Shown here one piece after another: positions 42,998 to 51,929 of a stretch of DNA of 64,000 nt. Source of the stretch: Mesobacillus selenatarsenatis SF-1. GTDB lineage: Bacteria > Bacillota > Bacilli > Bacillales > Cytobacillaceae. Location: contig NZ_BASE01000083.1 in assembly GCF_000813125.1 (NCBI RefSeq), positions 1 to 64,000 of the forward strand. The letters run 5' to 3'. The stretch's first letter is position 1. Each line of letters begins with the position of its first letter. Below the pieces are notes generated by a model. The model did not search any database, was not told where the DNA came from, and was given only the letters and a program-made list of their open reading frames with translations. The position numbers were made by a program, and so were the translations under genes.

Positions 42998-44770
42998 TCA
43001 ATGATTGATTAAGTCTTTCATTTTATCGTACCCAATTTTTTCTTCAGGCTGCCATGGAACAATGCTTGTCCTCTCGGCGATCTCTTCACTGACTCTCTTG
43101 ATCCATACTTTTTCAGCATCCGCCCGACTTTGCAAAATCGGATCAGTCGTTTGCTGCGCGTACAGGCTTTGATTGATCACCCACCATACCGGCTCAATCG
43201 ACGCCCGTTTTAAATCATCACGTAACCGCGTCGCTTCAAGAACAGGCGTGGCTTCTGGAAGAGTAACGATGACCACGCTTGTTTCCTCAGGATTGCGCAA
43301 TTTTGGCAATAAGTTCTGGACACTTTCAGAGACCGTACCCTTCGAGCGGGATATTTCTTTATGATATGACTCAGCAGAGTTCAGCAGCAATAATGTATGC
43401 CCAGTTGGAGCTGTATCGATGACAACAATCTCATCCTTCGATTTCTCCACGATATCGGCAAATGCCTGGAATACGGCAATTTCTTCTGTACAAGGAGAAT
43501 TCAGATCTTCCTCAAGGTAAGCAAGGGCATCCTCGTCTAACTGATCCTTATTTTGAGACAAGACTGTTTCTTTGTATGCCTCGACTTCCTTTTTGGGATC
43601 CAATCGGCTAATGGTCAGGTTTCTGTAGGCATCCTTCTGCTGGAATGTATACTCAAGGTGAGCGGCTGGGTCGGTTGTCGTCAAATGGACCTTCAAGCCT
43701 TTTTCAGCCAGTCCAACAGCGATTGCGGATGCCATCGTCGTCTTGCCGACTCCACCCTTCCCCATCGTAAAAATGATCCTCATATCCTTTTCGGCAAAAT
43801 CATCAATGAGTTCTTGCAATGAATTCAATTTTGCTTCAGACAATTCCACTTCGCTTCTCTCAGCAGAATACGTCGCAGACTTGAACATCTTACGAAGATT
43901 GTCCACACCGGTCAATGAAAAAGGAACAAAAGGTACTGAGAACATTCCGACCTGCTTAAGCCTTTGTGGCAAGTCTGCTAGCGCTTTCCGTTGTCGGTCA
44001 TAGAATGCTTTTGAAATAGGATCATCTTCTACGTGACTCTGCAAAAGTCCATTGATGATGACAACCTGATTTTCCATGCCTATTTCCTTCAGCTCAGCAG
44101 AAGCCCTTTCCGCTTCCAGCATGGATGATGGTTCCGGCCGTGCAACAAGAATCAGTGTCGTCATATTTGGATCTGACAACGCTTTTACCGTGGAAGTATA
44201 CAGCTGCTTCTTTTCTCCAAGTCCAGATAACGGACCGAGACAGGATGCTCCGTGGGTGCTTTCTTCTAAAAAGCTGCTCCACGCGGTCGGCAGCTGCAGA
44301 AGCCTGAGAGTATGGCCAGTCGGAGCCGTATCAAACAAGATATGGTCATACTGACTAATCAAATCCTGGTTGGTGAGCAAATTGGAGAACTCATCGAAAG
44401 CAGCGATTTCTACGGTACACGCACCTGAAAGCTGTTCTTCCATCGTCGCGACGACACTTTCCGGCAATGCATTTCGATAAGGAGAAATCACTTTTTCCCG
44501 ATATTGCCTTGCCGATTCCTCTGGATCGATATTGCAGGCTGATAGATTCGGAACATACGGAACTTCGATTGGCTGATTGCCGATTTCAATATCAAATACA
44601 TCCTGCAGGTTTGATGCCGGATCTGTGCTCACAATCAATACTTTTTTACCTCTATCAGCCAACGCAACCGCTGTGGCACAGGCAGTGGATGTCTTTCCGA
44701 CTCCGCCTTTTCCGGTAAAAAAGAGATATGGTGTGTTGACTACATATTTCGGATGGAAAGTTTGAAACAT
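42998..44770 (-). CDS. arsA: Arsenite-translocating ATPase ArsA
   Basis: 590 residues in two homologous halves, each with a P-loop (GKGGVGKTS at 20-27, GKGGVGKTT near 337-344) and a DTAPTGHTLRLL/DTAPTGHTLLLL signal block. Cys118, Cys177 and Cys427 match in position the three As(III)-binding cysteines of E. coli ArsA (113, 172, 422). It powers ArsB-mediated arsenite efflux, receiving As(III) from ArsD. It follows arsD by 14 bp. Confidence 0.97.
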   Translation of the reverse strand: MFQTFHPKYVVNTPYLFFTGKGGVGKTSTACATAVALADRGKKVLIVSTDPASNLQDVFDIEIGNQPIEVPYVPNLSACNIDPEESARQYREKVISPYRNALPESVVATMEEQLSGACTVEIAAFDEFSNLLTNQDLISQYDHILFDTAPTGHTLRLLQLPTAWSSFLEESTHGASCLGPLSGLGEKKQLYTSTVKALSDPNMTTLILVARPEPSSMLEAERASAELKEIGMENQVVIINGLLQSHVEDDPISKAFYDRQRKALADLPQRLKQVGMFSVPFVPFSLTGVDNLRKMFKSATYSAERSEVELSEAKLNSLQELIDDFAEKDMRIIFTMGKGGVGKTTMASAIAVGLAEKGLKVHLTTTDPAAHLEYTFQQKDAYRNLTISRLDPKKEVEAYKETVLSQNKDQLDEDALAYLEEDLNSPCTEEIAVFQAFADIVEKSKDEIVVIDTAPTGHTLLLLNSAESYHKEISRSKGTVSESVQNLLPKLRNPEETSVVIVTLPEATPVLEATRLRDDLKRASIEPVWWVINQSLYAQQTTDPILQSRADAEKVWIKRVSEEIAERTSIVPWQPEEKIGYDKMKDLINH

Positions 44771-44784
44771 GGCGATTCTCCTTC

Positions 44785-45132
44785 CTAAAGCAGCGTTTTG
44801 CGCGGTTTCTCAGTGGTCAGGTCTTTGACCTCCACGCCAAGCCAGCTTGCAAATTCTTCATTAGAAGGATAGCTGCTTACTTTTTCGACCTTTCCGTCCA
44901 CCATTACAAGTGGCAGTGCCTCCGGTCCTTTTTCATGCAATACCTGATTCACTTCTTTATGTTCAACAAATGCAGCTGGATCATTGGCAAGATTAAAGCG
45001 GCTGATTGGAAAGCCTTTTTTCTCCAGGATAAAAATGGCGGAAGCTACCCTAGTTAATTCCGGATCCACATTGGGTCCGCAGACGCCTGTAGGACAGCAT
45101 AATGCCGGGTCAAAGATTTTAATTGTCTTCAT
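44785..45132 (-). CDS. arsD: Arsenic metallochaperone ArsD
   Basis: 115 residues. Cys12, Cys13 and Cys18 in the ALCCPTGVCGP segment are the known As(III)-binding triad of ArsD. The thioredoxin-like fold follows. The C-terminal cysteine pairs of some ArsD proteins are absent. It hands arsenite to ArsA, its immediate downstream neighbour, and may weakly repress the operon. Confidence 0.96.
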   Translation of the reverse strand: MKTIKIFDPALCCPTGVCGPNVDPELTRVASAIFILEKKGFPISRFNLANDPAAFVEHKEVNQVLHEKGPEALPLVMVDGKVEKVSSYPSNEEFASWLGVEVKDLTTEKPRKTLL

Positions 45133-45191
45133 CTCTCTTCTCCTCCCTTAGAGCAACAGCCAAGAGTTTCCCCTTGGCTGTTAGTTCCTGT

Positions 45192-45614
45192 TTATTTTCC
45201 TGTCTCTGCAAATGTCTTTATAGGGTCGCTGATTTGGTCACGTACGCGTTGGAATACTGCCCACTTTTCTTCGTCTGTTCCTTCGGCTTTTGCCGGGTCG
45301 TCAAAGCCCCAGTGCTCGCGCTTTACATGTGGAGGTGTCATTGGGCAGTGTTCATCTGCATGACCGCAAAGTGTAACGACCAAATCTGCATTGTTCAGGA
45401 TTTCTGGATCGATGACATCTGATGTATGGCCTGTGATATCGATTCCAACTTCATTCATTGCCTTTACAGCATTAGGATTCAAGCCGTGCGCTTCAAGACC
45501 TGCACTCTTCACTTCCCACTCGTCTCCAAGGTATTTTTTTGCCCAGCCTTCAGCCATTTGGCTTCTGCAAGAGTTTCCTGTACATAAGAAGTAGATTGTT
45601 TTTTTGTTTGACAT
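45192..45614 (-). CDS. arsC: Thioredoxin-dependent arsenate reductase
   Basis: 140 residues of the low-molecular-weight phosphatase-like ArsC type. The P-loop is [10 protein letters not shown] (Cys11, Arg17) and the relay pair Cys83/Cys90 lies in [11 protein letters not shown], matching Cys10/82/89 of the B. subtilis and S. aureus enzymes. It reduces cytoplasmic arsenate to arsenite. It lies between arsB and arsD. Confidence 0.97.
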   Translation of the reverse strand: MSNKKTIYFLCTGNSCRSQMAEGWAKKYLGDEWEVKSAGLEAHGLNPNAVKAMNEVGIDITGHTSDVIDPEILNNADLVVTLCGHADEHCPMTPPHVKREHWGFDDPAKAEGTDEEKWAVFQRVRDQISDPIKTFAETGK

Positions 45615-45632
45615 TTAGATTCGCTCCCTTGT

Positions 45633-46934
45633 TTAAATAATGAGTAACCAAATATATAGACCTACCAAAGTGATGAACAGAGTAGGAATGGTTAGGATGA
45701 TTCCTGTTTTAAAATAAGTGCCCCATGAAATCTTGACGCCTTTCTGTGAAAGAACGTGCAGCCACAGCAATGTTGCCAGTGAACCTATTGGGGTGATTTT
45801 CGGTCCGAGGTCGGATCCAATGACATTCGCATAAATCAGTGCTTCACGGACCACTCCTGTTGTATTAGTATCTGCTATTGCCAGGGCGTCAATCATGACG
45901 GTTGGCATATTGTTCATGACAGAAGAAAGAATCGCGGCAATGAGGCCCATGCTGATCGTTGCGACAAACAAGCCCTGGTCAGCCGCAGCCTGAATGACAT
46001 CGGCAAGAATGTTCGTCAATCCAGCGTTACGAAGTCCGTAAACGACTACATACATTCCAATTGAGAAGAATACAATCGCCCATGGTGCTCCTTTTACGAC
46101 GGTGGATGTTTGGACAGCCGGGCTCCTTCTGGCCATCATCAAGAAGAAAATCGCGACGATACCAGCAATGAAAGATACTGGAATGTTCAAGAATTCACTT
46201 CCAAAGTAGCCTACAAGCAGGACTCCTAAAACAATCCATGATAAGCGGAACATCTTCGCATCCTTAATTGCTTCAGCCGGCTTTTTCAAATCCGACATCT
46301 TGTAATTTTTCGGAATGCTCTTTCGGAAAAATAAATACAAGACTAAAATACTTGCACCTAATGAGAAGAAGTTCGGCACGATCATGCGGGATGCATATTC
46401 GACAAACCCAATATCAAAGTAGTCGGCAGATACGATGTTCACCAGGTTGCTGACAACCAGCGGCAATGAAGTCGTATCGGCAATGAACCCACTCGCGATG
46501 ATAAAAGGAAATACCATTTTTTCTTCAAATTTCAGGTTACGCACCATCGCCAGAACGATTGGTGTCAAAATCAGTGCGGCTCCGTCGTTTGCGAACAATG
46601 CAGCAACAGCAGCTCCAAGCAGGGTCACGTACACAAACATCTTGACGCCGTTCCCCTTGGCAGACCTCGCCATGTGCAAGGCAGACCATTCAAAAAATCC
46701 AATCTCATCTAAAATAAGTGAAATGATAATGATGGCGATAAACGCGAGTGTTGCGTTCCAGACAATTCCAGTAACATCGATTACATCCTGGAAGTCAACA
46801 ACACCGAAGATCAATGCTAGAATGGCTCCCCCCACAGCTGACCAGCCAATCCCAAGACCCTTAGGCTGCCAGATGACCAATGTCAGCGTCACGAGGAAAA
46901 TCAGTGAAGCTATAATCGGTAATGACAAATCCAC
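45633..46934 (-). CDS. arsB: Arsenite efflux permease ArsB
   Basis: 433 residues with about twelve hydrophobic segments and family blocks [32 protein letters not shown] and [25 protein letters not shown] in two parts. This is the ArsB/NhaD ion-transporter type, not Acr3. It works alone or with ArsA to expel arsenite. It follows arsR by 9 bp. Confidence 0.96.
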   Translation of the reverse strand: MDLSLPIIASLIFLVTLTLVIWQPKGLGIGWSAVGGAILALIFGVVDFQDVIDVTGIVWNATLAFIAIIIISLILDEIGFFEWSALHMARSAKGNGVKMFVYVTLLGAAVAALFANDGAALILTPIVLAMVRNLKFEEKMVFPFIIASGFIADTTSLPLVVSNLVNIVSADYFDIGFVEYASRMIVPNFFSLGASILVLYLFFRKSIPKNYKMSDLKKPAEAIKDAKMFRLSWIVLGVLLVGYFGSEFLNIPVSFIAGIVAIFFLMMARRSPAVQTSTVVKGAPWAIVFFSIGMYVVVYGLRNAGLTNILADVIQAAADQGLFVATISMGLIAAILSSVMNNMPTVMIDALAIADTNTTGVVREALIYANVIGSDLGPKITPIGSLATLLWLHVLSQKGVKISWGTYFKTGIILTIPTLFITLVGLYIWLLII

Positions 46935-46943
46935 ACACCTCCG

Positions 46944-47288
46944 TTATTCACAAGAAATCCGTTTTCCTTGCTTTTCAAGTTCTGTTAACTTTTCTTCCTG
47001 GCTTGGAAGTGCATCCATGAGCAATTGAACAAATTCAAAATGCTCGTACTGCCGGTTCAGTGAATAAAACACCCACTGTCCCCTCCTGCTCTCTTTTACC
47101 ATTCCTGCGTCCTTCAGCTTGCGGATATGCTGGCTGATCGCCGGCTGGCTGGCATCAAATATTGCTACAAACTCACAGACACAGCAATCGTGATCAGCGA
47201 GAATTCTCATCATCGTCAAACGCGTCTTGTCACCAAGCAGCTTCAACACAGCTGCAGCCTGATCCATTTCAATACTTTGCTTAATCAA
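46944..47288 (-). CDS. arsR: ArsR family repressor of the arsBCDA operon
   Basis: 114 residues from TTG 47288 behind GGAGGTG. The metal-binding motif DCCVCEFVAIFDASQPAISQ carries Cys-Cys-x-Cys at the start of the DNA-recognition helix, typical of arsenite-sensing ArsR. It is first in the arsR-B-C-D-A-phosphatase-hesB operon and represses its own promoter, where a perfect inverted repeat overlaps the -10. Confidence 0.95.
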   Translation of the reverse strand: MIKQSIEMDQAAAVLKLLGDKTRLTMMRILADHDCCVCEFVAIFDASQPAISQHIRKLKDAGMVKESRRGQWVFYSLNRQYEHFEFVQLLMDALPSQEEKLTELEKQGKRISCE

Positions 47289-47315
47289 TTACTCTCCACC
47301 TCCAATTACGGTATC

Positions 47316-47344
47316 ATCATATAATAATTTGCTTATATGTTCAA
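47316..47344 (-). promoter_or_regulatory. Promoter and ArsR operator of the ars operon
   Basis: On the minus strand TTGAAC (47344-47339), 17 bp and TATGAT (47321-47316). The inverted repeat CATATAA-N8-TTATATG (47318-47339) covers the spacer and -10, an ideal repressor site for the adjacent ArsR. Confidence 0.85.
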
Positions 47345-47446
47345 GGGTGATAGTATGTAAAAATTATTAAGAAATTGTAAAGCTGCTTAATCCGACTTAT
47401 TTTAAGCAATTGTTTTGGTTATTATTTATCGTACCTGCATCACGAA

Positions 47447-47473
47447 GCGCCCCGAGGTTTCCTCGGAGCGCCA
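47447..47473. repeat. GC-rich hairpin in the gap between arsR and the arsP unit
   Basis: GCGCCCCGAGG and CCTCGGAGCGC pair with a TTT loop. No U tail is present on either strand, so it is not a clear terminator. It lies in a 386-bp gap that otherwise holds the arsR promoter and GGGCATATAGA words. Confidence 0.55.
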
Positions 47474-47491
47474 ATATTACCTTTATTAGAT

Positions 47492-47640
47492 TTTCGGGAA
47501 TATAGAATTTCTATGTGACCTTTTTGGGTGATCCCTGTTTTGGGCATATAGAGTCCGTCTAAGCGTCACATTAAGTCCGGTAATGTGCGGATAAAAAGGA
47601 ATCCAGAGACCCCACCTTGTTTCGGGCATATAGAATCGAA
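47492..47640. repeat. Dispersed GGG(A/C)ATATAGA words
   Basis: GGGAATATAGA at 47496, GGGCATATAGA at 47542 and 47624, each preceded by TTTTC, TTTT or TTTC. Intervals are 46 and 82. It resembles the phased word arrays elsewhere in the window but is looser. No gene is present here. Confidence 0.55.
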
Positions 47641-47674
47641 TGTATCTTAAAGGAATCGAACTCAATATCGGATA

Positions 47675-47905
47675 TTAAGCCAATGCACTCTTCAATTCAT
47701 TGACTGTGAGCAGCTTGCCTGTGGAAACCACCTTCTCATCGACGACAAGCGCGGGCGTACTCATTACTTTATATTTCATGATTTCCCTTATGTCTTCTAC
47801 CTTTTCTACCTGTGCGTCCAGCTGCAGTTCTTCAACCGCCATGCGAGTGTTTTTTTCAAGCTCCTGGCATTTTTTGCATCCTGTACCTAATATTTTGATG
47901 TTCAT
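47675..47905 (-). CDS. Thioredoxin-like small redox protein (CxxC)
   Basis: 76 residues from ATG 47905 with GAGGAGG upstream. The motif LGTGCKKCQELEKN gives a CxxC, and the STPALVVDEKVVSTG cis-Pro block completes the thioredoxin/glutaredoxin-like fold (redox-active disulfide protein 2 family). It lies 19 bp after arsP and may supply thiols to that permease or the arsenate reductase. Confidence 0.9.
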   Translation of the reverse strand: MNIKILGTGCKKCQELEKNTRMAVEELQLDAQVEKVEDIREIMKYKVMSTPALVVDEKVVSTGKLLTVNELKSALA

Positions 47906-47924
47906 CTTGATTTCCTCCTCATAA

Positions 47925-48926
47925 TTATAGAATTGCATTGAAACCATAACCAATCAGGATGATTCCTGTGGCGACAACGCCGACGAATACAGCAATCAGC
48001 TTAGGTTTGATTACCTTCCTGAGCAAAATCATTTCCGGCAGCGACAGGGCGGTGATTGCCATCATGAAGGCAAGCGCTGTACCTGCTCCTACACCTTTGT
48101 TCAATAATGCTTCGACAATAGGCAGGGAACCGACGGCATTTGAGTAAAGCGGCACGCCTAAAATCGTCGCAATCGGTACCGCGAAGAAATTGTCTTCTCC
48201 AGCATATTTGACAAGCAAATCCTGCGGGGCGTATCCATGGATGAACGCCCCGATGCCAATCCCGATCAAGAGATAGAGCCAAATCTTCTGTACCGTTTCA
48301 ACTACATTCCGGGCAGCGAAAGTTGTTCTTTCCTTAAGCTCCTCCCGAGTGAATAACGCCTTGAATTTTTCGGCAAACGTTTTGGAATCTCCACTGGGCA
48401 TTTGAGTTCGTTCCTGGCCTGCGGCGATTTCATATACATATGACTCCACATGCTTTTCCATCTTCAGCCTGCCAATGATGGAACCCGCCACGATTGCCAG
48501 CGTCATTCCGGCAAGCACATAAATCAATGCTACTTTCCAGCCGAAAATGGAAAATAGCATAACCAACGAGATTTCATTGACGATTGGCGATGAAATCAGG
48601 AACGTAAATGTGATGCCTAAAGGGATTCCTGCTTCAACAAATCCGATAAATAAAGGTACCGTCGAACAGGAGCAGAACGGCGACAGCACTCCAAGAAAAG
48701 CGGCCATCACACTGGCAGCGCCTTTCCTTCTGCCTTCAAGCCATTCCTTTACTTTTTCAGGCGGGAAAAAGCTTCTGATGAATGAAATTGCGAAAATCAT
48801 CACCGCGAGCAAAAACAAGATTTTCGTCGTGTCATAGATGAAAAAATGCAGTGCCCCGCCAAGTCTTGAGGACAGCTCCATGTTCATGACATCGACGACC
48901 AACCAATTGGCCAGTTCATTAAACAT
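47925..48926 (-). CDS. arsP: ArsP/YraQ-type permease
   Basis: 333 residues with eight to ten hydrophobic segments in two DUF318 halves and the LSPFCSCSTVPLFIGF motif. ArsP of this family exports trivalent organoarsenicals such as methylarsenite and roxarsone(III). It directly follows an arsenite-type ArsR gene (stop and start adjacent) and precedes a CxxC protein, so arsenic is the likely context; other DUF318 members have unknown substrates. Confidence 0.85.
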   Translation of the reverse strand: MFNELANWLVVDVMNMELSSRLGGALHFFIYDTTKILFLLAVMIFAISFIRSFFPPEKVKEWLEGRRKGAASVMAAFLGVLSPFCSCSTVPLFIGFVEAGIPLGITFTFLISSPIVNEISLVMLFSIFGWKVALIYVLAGMTLAIVAGSIIGRLKMEKHVESYVYEIAAGQERTQMPSGDSKTFAEKFKALFTREELKERTTFAARNVVETVQKIWLYLLIGIGIGAFIHGYAPQDLLVKYAGEDNFFAVPIATILGVPLYSNAVGSLPIVEALLNKGVGAGTALAFMMAITALSLPEMILLRKVIKPKLIAVFVGVVATGIILIGYGFNAIL

Positions 48927-49289
48927 TTAGATCGCCTTCTTTATATACGGAATCAGAGGTGCCAGCCTTTCTTTATCCAGACTGAAGACAGTGAACTTAC
49001 CTTCTTTTCTTGATTTGATGAGCTTCCCTTTTTCCATGATCTTCAAATGGTGGCTGATTGTTGAGGATGCTCCCGACAGGCCATCGACAATTTCGCACAT
49101 GCATAGATCCTCAAACCACAACAAGCCCATGATTTTAATTCGTGTCTCATCACCGAGTGCCTTGAAAAACGCTGCCGTTTTTTCAAGCTCCTCTTCAGCA
49201 CTCACGAGCGGGAACTCTTCTTTAACCCCATCAATAATTCTCTTCATGCTGTCAGACGATTTTAATTCCCATCCTGTTCTGCAAGTCAT
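48927..49289 (-). CDS. arsR: ArsR family repressor of the arsP unit
   Basis: 120 residues from ATG 49289 with GGGAGGTG upstream. The HTH carries EDLCMCEIVDGLSGASSTISHHLK, giving the CxC arsenite site of ArsR. It starts the arsR-arsP-trx unit and has its own palindrome upstream. It is distinct in sequence from the other two ArsR proteins here. Confidence 0.93.
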   Translation of the reverse strand: MTCRTGWELKSSDSMKRIIDGVKEEFPLVSAEEELEKTAAFFKALGDETRIKIMGLLWFEDLCMCEIVDGLSGASSTISHHLKIMEKGKLIKSRKEGKFTVFSLDKERLAPLIPYIKKAI

Positions 49290-49316
49290 AAACTGCACCT
49301 CCCACTTTCAGCTTAC

Positions 49317-49332
49317 AACTATTTTTCTAGTT
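49317..49332. promoter_or_regulatory. Putative operator of the second ArsR
   Basis: AACTA-N6-TAGTT, a 16-bp interrupted palindrome 28 bp upstream of the start at 49289. It has the same 5-6-5 geometry as the operators at 59600-61203 but another sequence. Confidence 0.6.
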
Positions 49333-49366
49333 TTGTAGTTTTGTTTTTGAACACTTTATGACATGT

Positions 49367-49396
49367 AAAAGCCGGCAGCGATTTTTCACTGCCGGC
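49367..49396 (-). terminator. Terminator of the arr regulatory operon
   Basis: Perfect 8-bp stem GCCGGCAG/CTGCCGGC with a 10-nt loop. AAAA on the left gives the minus-strand U tail. It lies 13 bp after the response regulator stop. Confidence 0.88.
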
Positions 49397-49408
49397 CAAG
49401 TTATTGTC

Positions 49409-50056
49409 TTAATCATACGAAATTAAATTATGCTTGATAGCATATTTAACAAGCGCGGATCTTTTCGTTGCCCCAATCTTCTCCATGATCCTCGTTTTAT
49501 AGGTTTCCACCGTTTTGATGGATACGAACAATTCTTCACTGATTTCCCTCTGCGTATAGCCCAGGGCAATTAGTTTCAATACCTCTGTCTCACGCTGGCT
49601 TAGGTGAGGTTTATCATTTTCTGACGCTTCAACCTTCTCATCTGCCTGCTTATAGAGATAAGGAATCAGGGTCGGATAAATATAATGCTCTCCGTTTAAC
49701 ACGATTCTGATCGCGTTAATCAGTTCCGTATCAACCGCTCTTTTTAAAACATAGCCCTGGGCACCGGCTGCAAGCCCTTCCTTCAGATAGGCTTCATCAG
49801 AAAACATCGTCAACAGCAGGATTTTTACTTTAGTGTTTGATTTCCGGATTTCTTTCGTTGTTTCAATCCCGTCTTTCCCCGGCATGCTGATATCCATAAC
49901 GATGATATCCGGCTCTATTTCCTTTAGTTTTTGCAATGCTTCTTCGCCGGATTGAGCCTCACCGATAATTTCGAAGTCACTTTCGCTCATCAGGATTGTT
50001 TTTAAGCCGGCGCGAAACACAGGATGGTCGTCGACTATGAATAATTTAGCTGACAT
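49409..50056 (-). CDS. arrR: NarL/FixJ-type response regulator of the arsenate respiration locus
   Basis: 215 residues from ATG 50056 with AGGAG eight bases upstream; it overlaps the kinase gene by 11 bp. The receiver domain has IVDDHP, the phosphorylatable Asp in IVMDISMPG (about 56) and Lys in GYVLKRA. The C-terminal LuxR-type HTH has LSQRETEVLKLIALGYTQRE. Together with the kinase and lipoprotein it probably activates the arr operon. The arrR name follows usage for arr loci with such regulators and is an inference. Confidence 0.9.
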   Translation of the reverse strand: MSAKLFIVDDHPVFRAGLKTILMSESDFEIIGEAQSGEEALQKLKEIEPDIIVMDISMPGKDGIETTKEIRKSNTKVKILLLTMFSDEAYLKEGLAAGAQGYVLKRAVDTELINAIRIVLNGEHYIYPTLIPYLYKQADEKVEASENDKPHLSQRETEVLKLIALGYTQREISEELFVSIKTVETYKTRIMEKIGATKRSALVKYAIKHNLISYD

Positions 50057-51929
50057 TGACTTCACTCCTATCCGTTAAGAGAGGAACTTTTGCTAAAATC
50101 GTCGTTCCCTCGCCAATTGCAGATTCAATATGAAGCGTTCCATTCAATAGCGCAATTCTTTCATGCATCCCAAGCAGGCCAAGGTGTTCTTTTGAAGGAT
50201 CATTTCCCAGCACCGATTGGGTATCAAAACCCACACCATCATCTTCAATGACCACCGAAACCTGCTGGCCTGATGAAAGAACAATGATGCTGACGTTTTC
50301 TGCTTTTGCATATTTGGTAATATTTGTGAGCGATTCCTGTACAAGCCTGAATATCGCAGTTTCCAGTCCTGGATTCAAGGATTTAAAGCTCCCGTTTATC
50401 ACGAGATCAGCATCGATATTCGTAGACTTCCTGAATTCCTCTACATATCGTTCAATTGCTACCTTGAGCCCAAATTTATCAAGAATGCTCGGCCTGAGCT
50501 GCCACGCCATATGATGGACTTCTTCAATCGTTTGCCGGACGAGCGACCTTAGTGTTTCAATCGTTCTTTGTTTTTGCCTTTCATCGCCTTCTTCTAGCAG
50601 CTTCAACTCCACTAACATTGAAGACAGGGAGTGACTCGTTTCATCATGAAGTTCCCTTGCGATTCTCTTCCGTTCATCTTCTTGTACATGAATGATTTTT
50701 TCCAATAGCATAAGGCGGATTTCTTCTTTTTTCTTGACCTCTTTCCATAGCTCAAGGTTCTCTATGGATACAGATAACTGAGAAGCCAGTGAGGTAAGAA
50801 TTTTAAGAAATGTTTCATCCAGCCTTGAAGTGCTGCAGATGATGATTTTTCCGATGTCATTTCCTTTTCCGGTTTTCAACGGAAAGGCATATACTTCCTT
50901 CTCCGACCTTGAGCATGTATAAAGATCTGAATTGAGATGGGTGCAACGGATCGCACATGAAGAGGAATGATTAAAGTATCTCTCCTTCGTTTCCTTCCAA
51001 TCGATTTCGATGAAGGCACTTTTCAAATCAAGTTCATGGACCAATTGCTGAACAAATGACTGAAGCGTTTCTTCTAGCTGGACGTGCTCTTTGAGGTTCT
51101 GGGACAAACTGTTCAACAAGGTAAGTTCCTTGTTTCGATTTTTTATTTTTTCGATATATACTTCTTTATCCCTTTCCGATTTCTGCAGAGAATCTAGCAT
51201 TTTGTTGAATGAAGCAGTCAATTTTCCGATCTCATCTTTCGGATAGGTGCGAATCCTTTCTGTGAGGTTTCCCGAATAGACCTTATTGGTCAAATGGACA
51301 AGGTTCGAAATCGGGATCGTCAGTATTCTTGTCAGTCCAAAGACAATGATCCCAGATAATAACATGACTCCGATCATCGTGAAAATCATCTGGTTTGTTA
51401 CCTTCATTAACGCCTCTTCAAGAGATTGTTCAGTCAACCCCGCCCTAACCGTGCCGCCTAAGTCAGGGAATATCGGTGAGGCGGAATCCAGGATCACACC
51501 CTTGTCAGTAGAAAGCTTCTTACTGCTGGTCTCAAGCATGGAACCTTCAGACTTCACTTGATTTGCTTTTACTAGATCCTGGCTGATAAAACCTTTTTCT
51601 TTAGAGTGGACAACCACTTCACCGTCTTTATTCAAAACGAAGATATATTCAATATCCTCATAGCTATTCATTGTGTCATTAATAAGGCTCTGCAATGCGA
51701 AAATATTGTGGGTCAGCAGAGGGTCCACACTTCTTGAGGCAATATCGCTGCTAATCGATTTGGCACGGTCTTCAATTTGCATTGTCAGTGTATTGGATAT
51801 TGATATCCGTACGACAATCAGACTGATGACTGTCACCATCAGGACGACAATCAAGACCATTCCATAGATTTTAAGCTCAATCGAAACACTCGATAAAAAA
51901 TCGATTAACCTTTGCTTCAGCTTTTTCAT
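50046..51929 (-). CDS. arrK: Sensor histidine kinase (HAMP-GAF-HisKA_3) of the arr locus
   Basis: 627 residues. Two membrane spans at about 20-40 and 180-200 flank an extracytoplasmic sensor of 140 residues. HAMP follows at about 203-255, a GAF-like domain at about 290-400, then HisKA_3 with RIARELHDETSHSLSSML and an ATPase with VIEDDGVGFD and HLGLLGMHERI. The GAF part has CAIRCTHLNSDLYTC, three cysteines as CX3CX9C. It overlaps the upstream lipoprotein gene (ATGA) and the regulator gene, forming a lipoprotein-kinase-regulator unit. Confidence 0.9.
   Translation of the reverse strand: MKKLKQRLIDFLSSVSIELKIYGMVLIVVLMVTVISLIVVRISISNTLTMQIEDRAKSISSDIASRSVDPLLTHNIFALQSLINDTMNSYEDIEYIFVLNKDGEVVVHSKEKGFISQDLVKANQVKSEGSMLETSSKKLSTDKGVILDSASPIFPDLGGTVRAGLTEQSLEEALMKVTNQMIFTMIGVMLLSGIIVFGLTRILTIPISNLVHLTNKVYSGNLTERIRTYPKDEIGKLTASFNKMLDSLQKSERDKEVYIEKIKNRNKELTLLNSLSQNLKEHVQLEETLQSFVQQLVHELDLKSAFIEIDWKETKERYFNHSSSCAIRCTHLNSDLYTCSRSEKEVYAFPLKTGKGNDIGKIIICSTSRLDETFLKILTSLASQLSVSIENLELWKEVKKKEEIRLMLLEKIIHVQEDERKRIARELHDETSHSLSSMLVELKLLEEGDERQKQRTIETLRSLVRQTIEEVHHMAWQLRPSILDKFGLKVAIERYVEEFRKSTNIDADLVINGSFKSLNPGLETAIFRLVQESLTNITKYAKAENVSIIVLSSGQQVSVVIEDDGVGFDTQSVLGNDPSKEHLGLLGMHERIALLNGTLHIESAIGEGTTILAKVPLLTDRSEVNVS

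Noticed and set aside
47447-47473. Terminator for the arsP unit.
   Set aside because: The hairpin has no U tail on either strand and lies 200 bp beyond the last gene; listed only as a hairpin.
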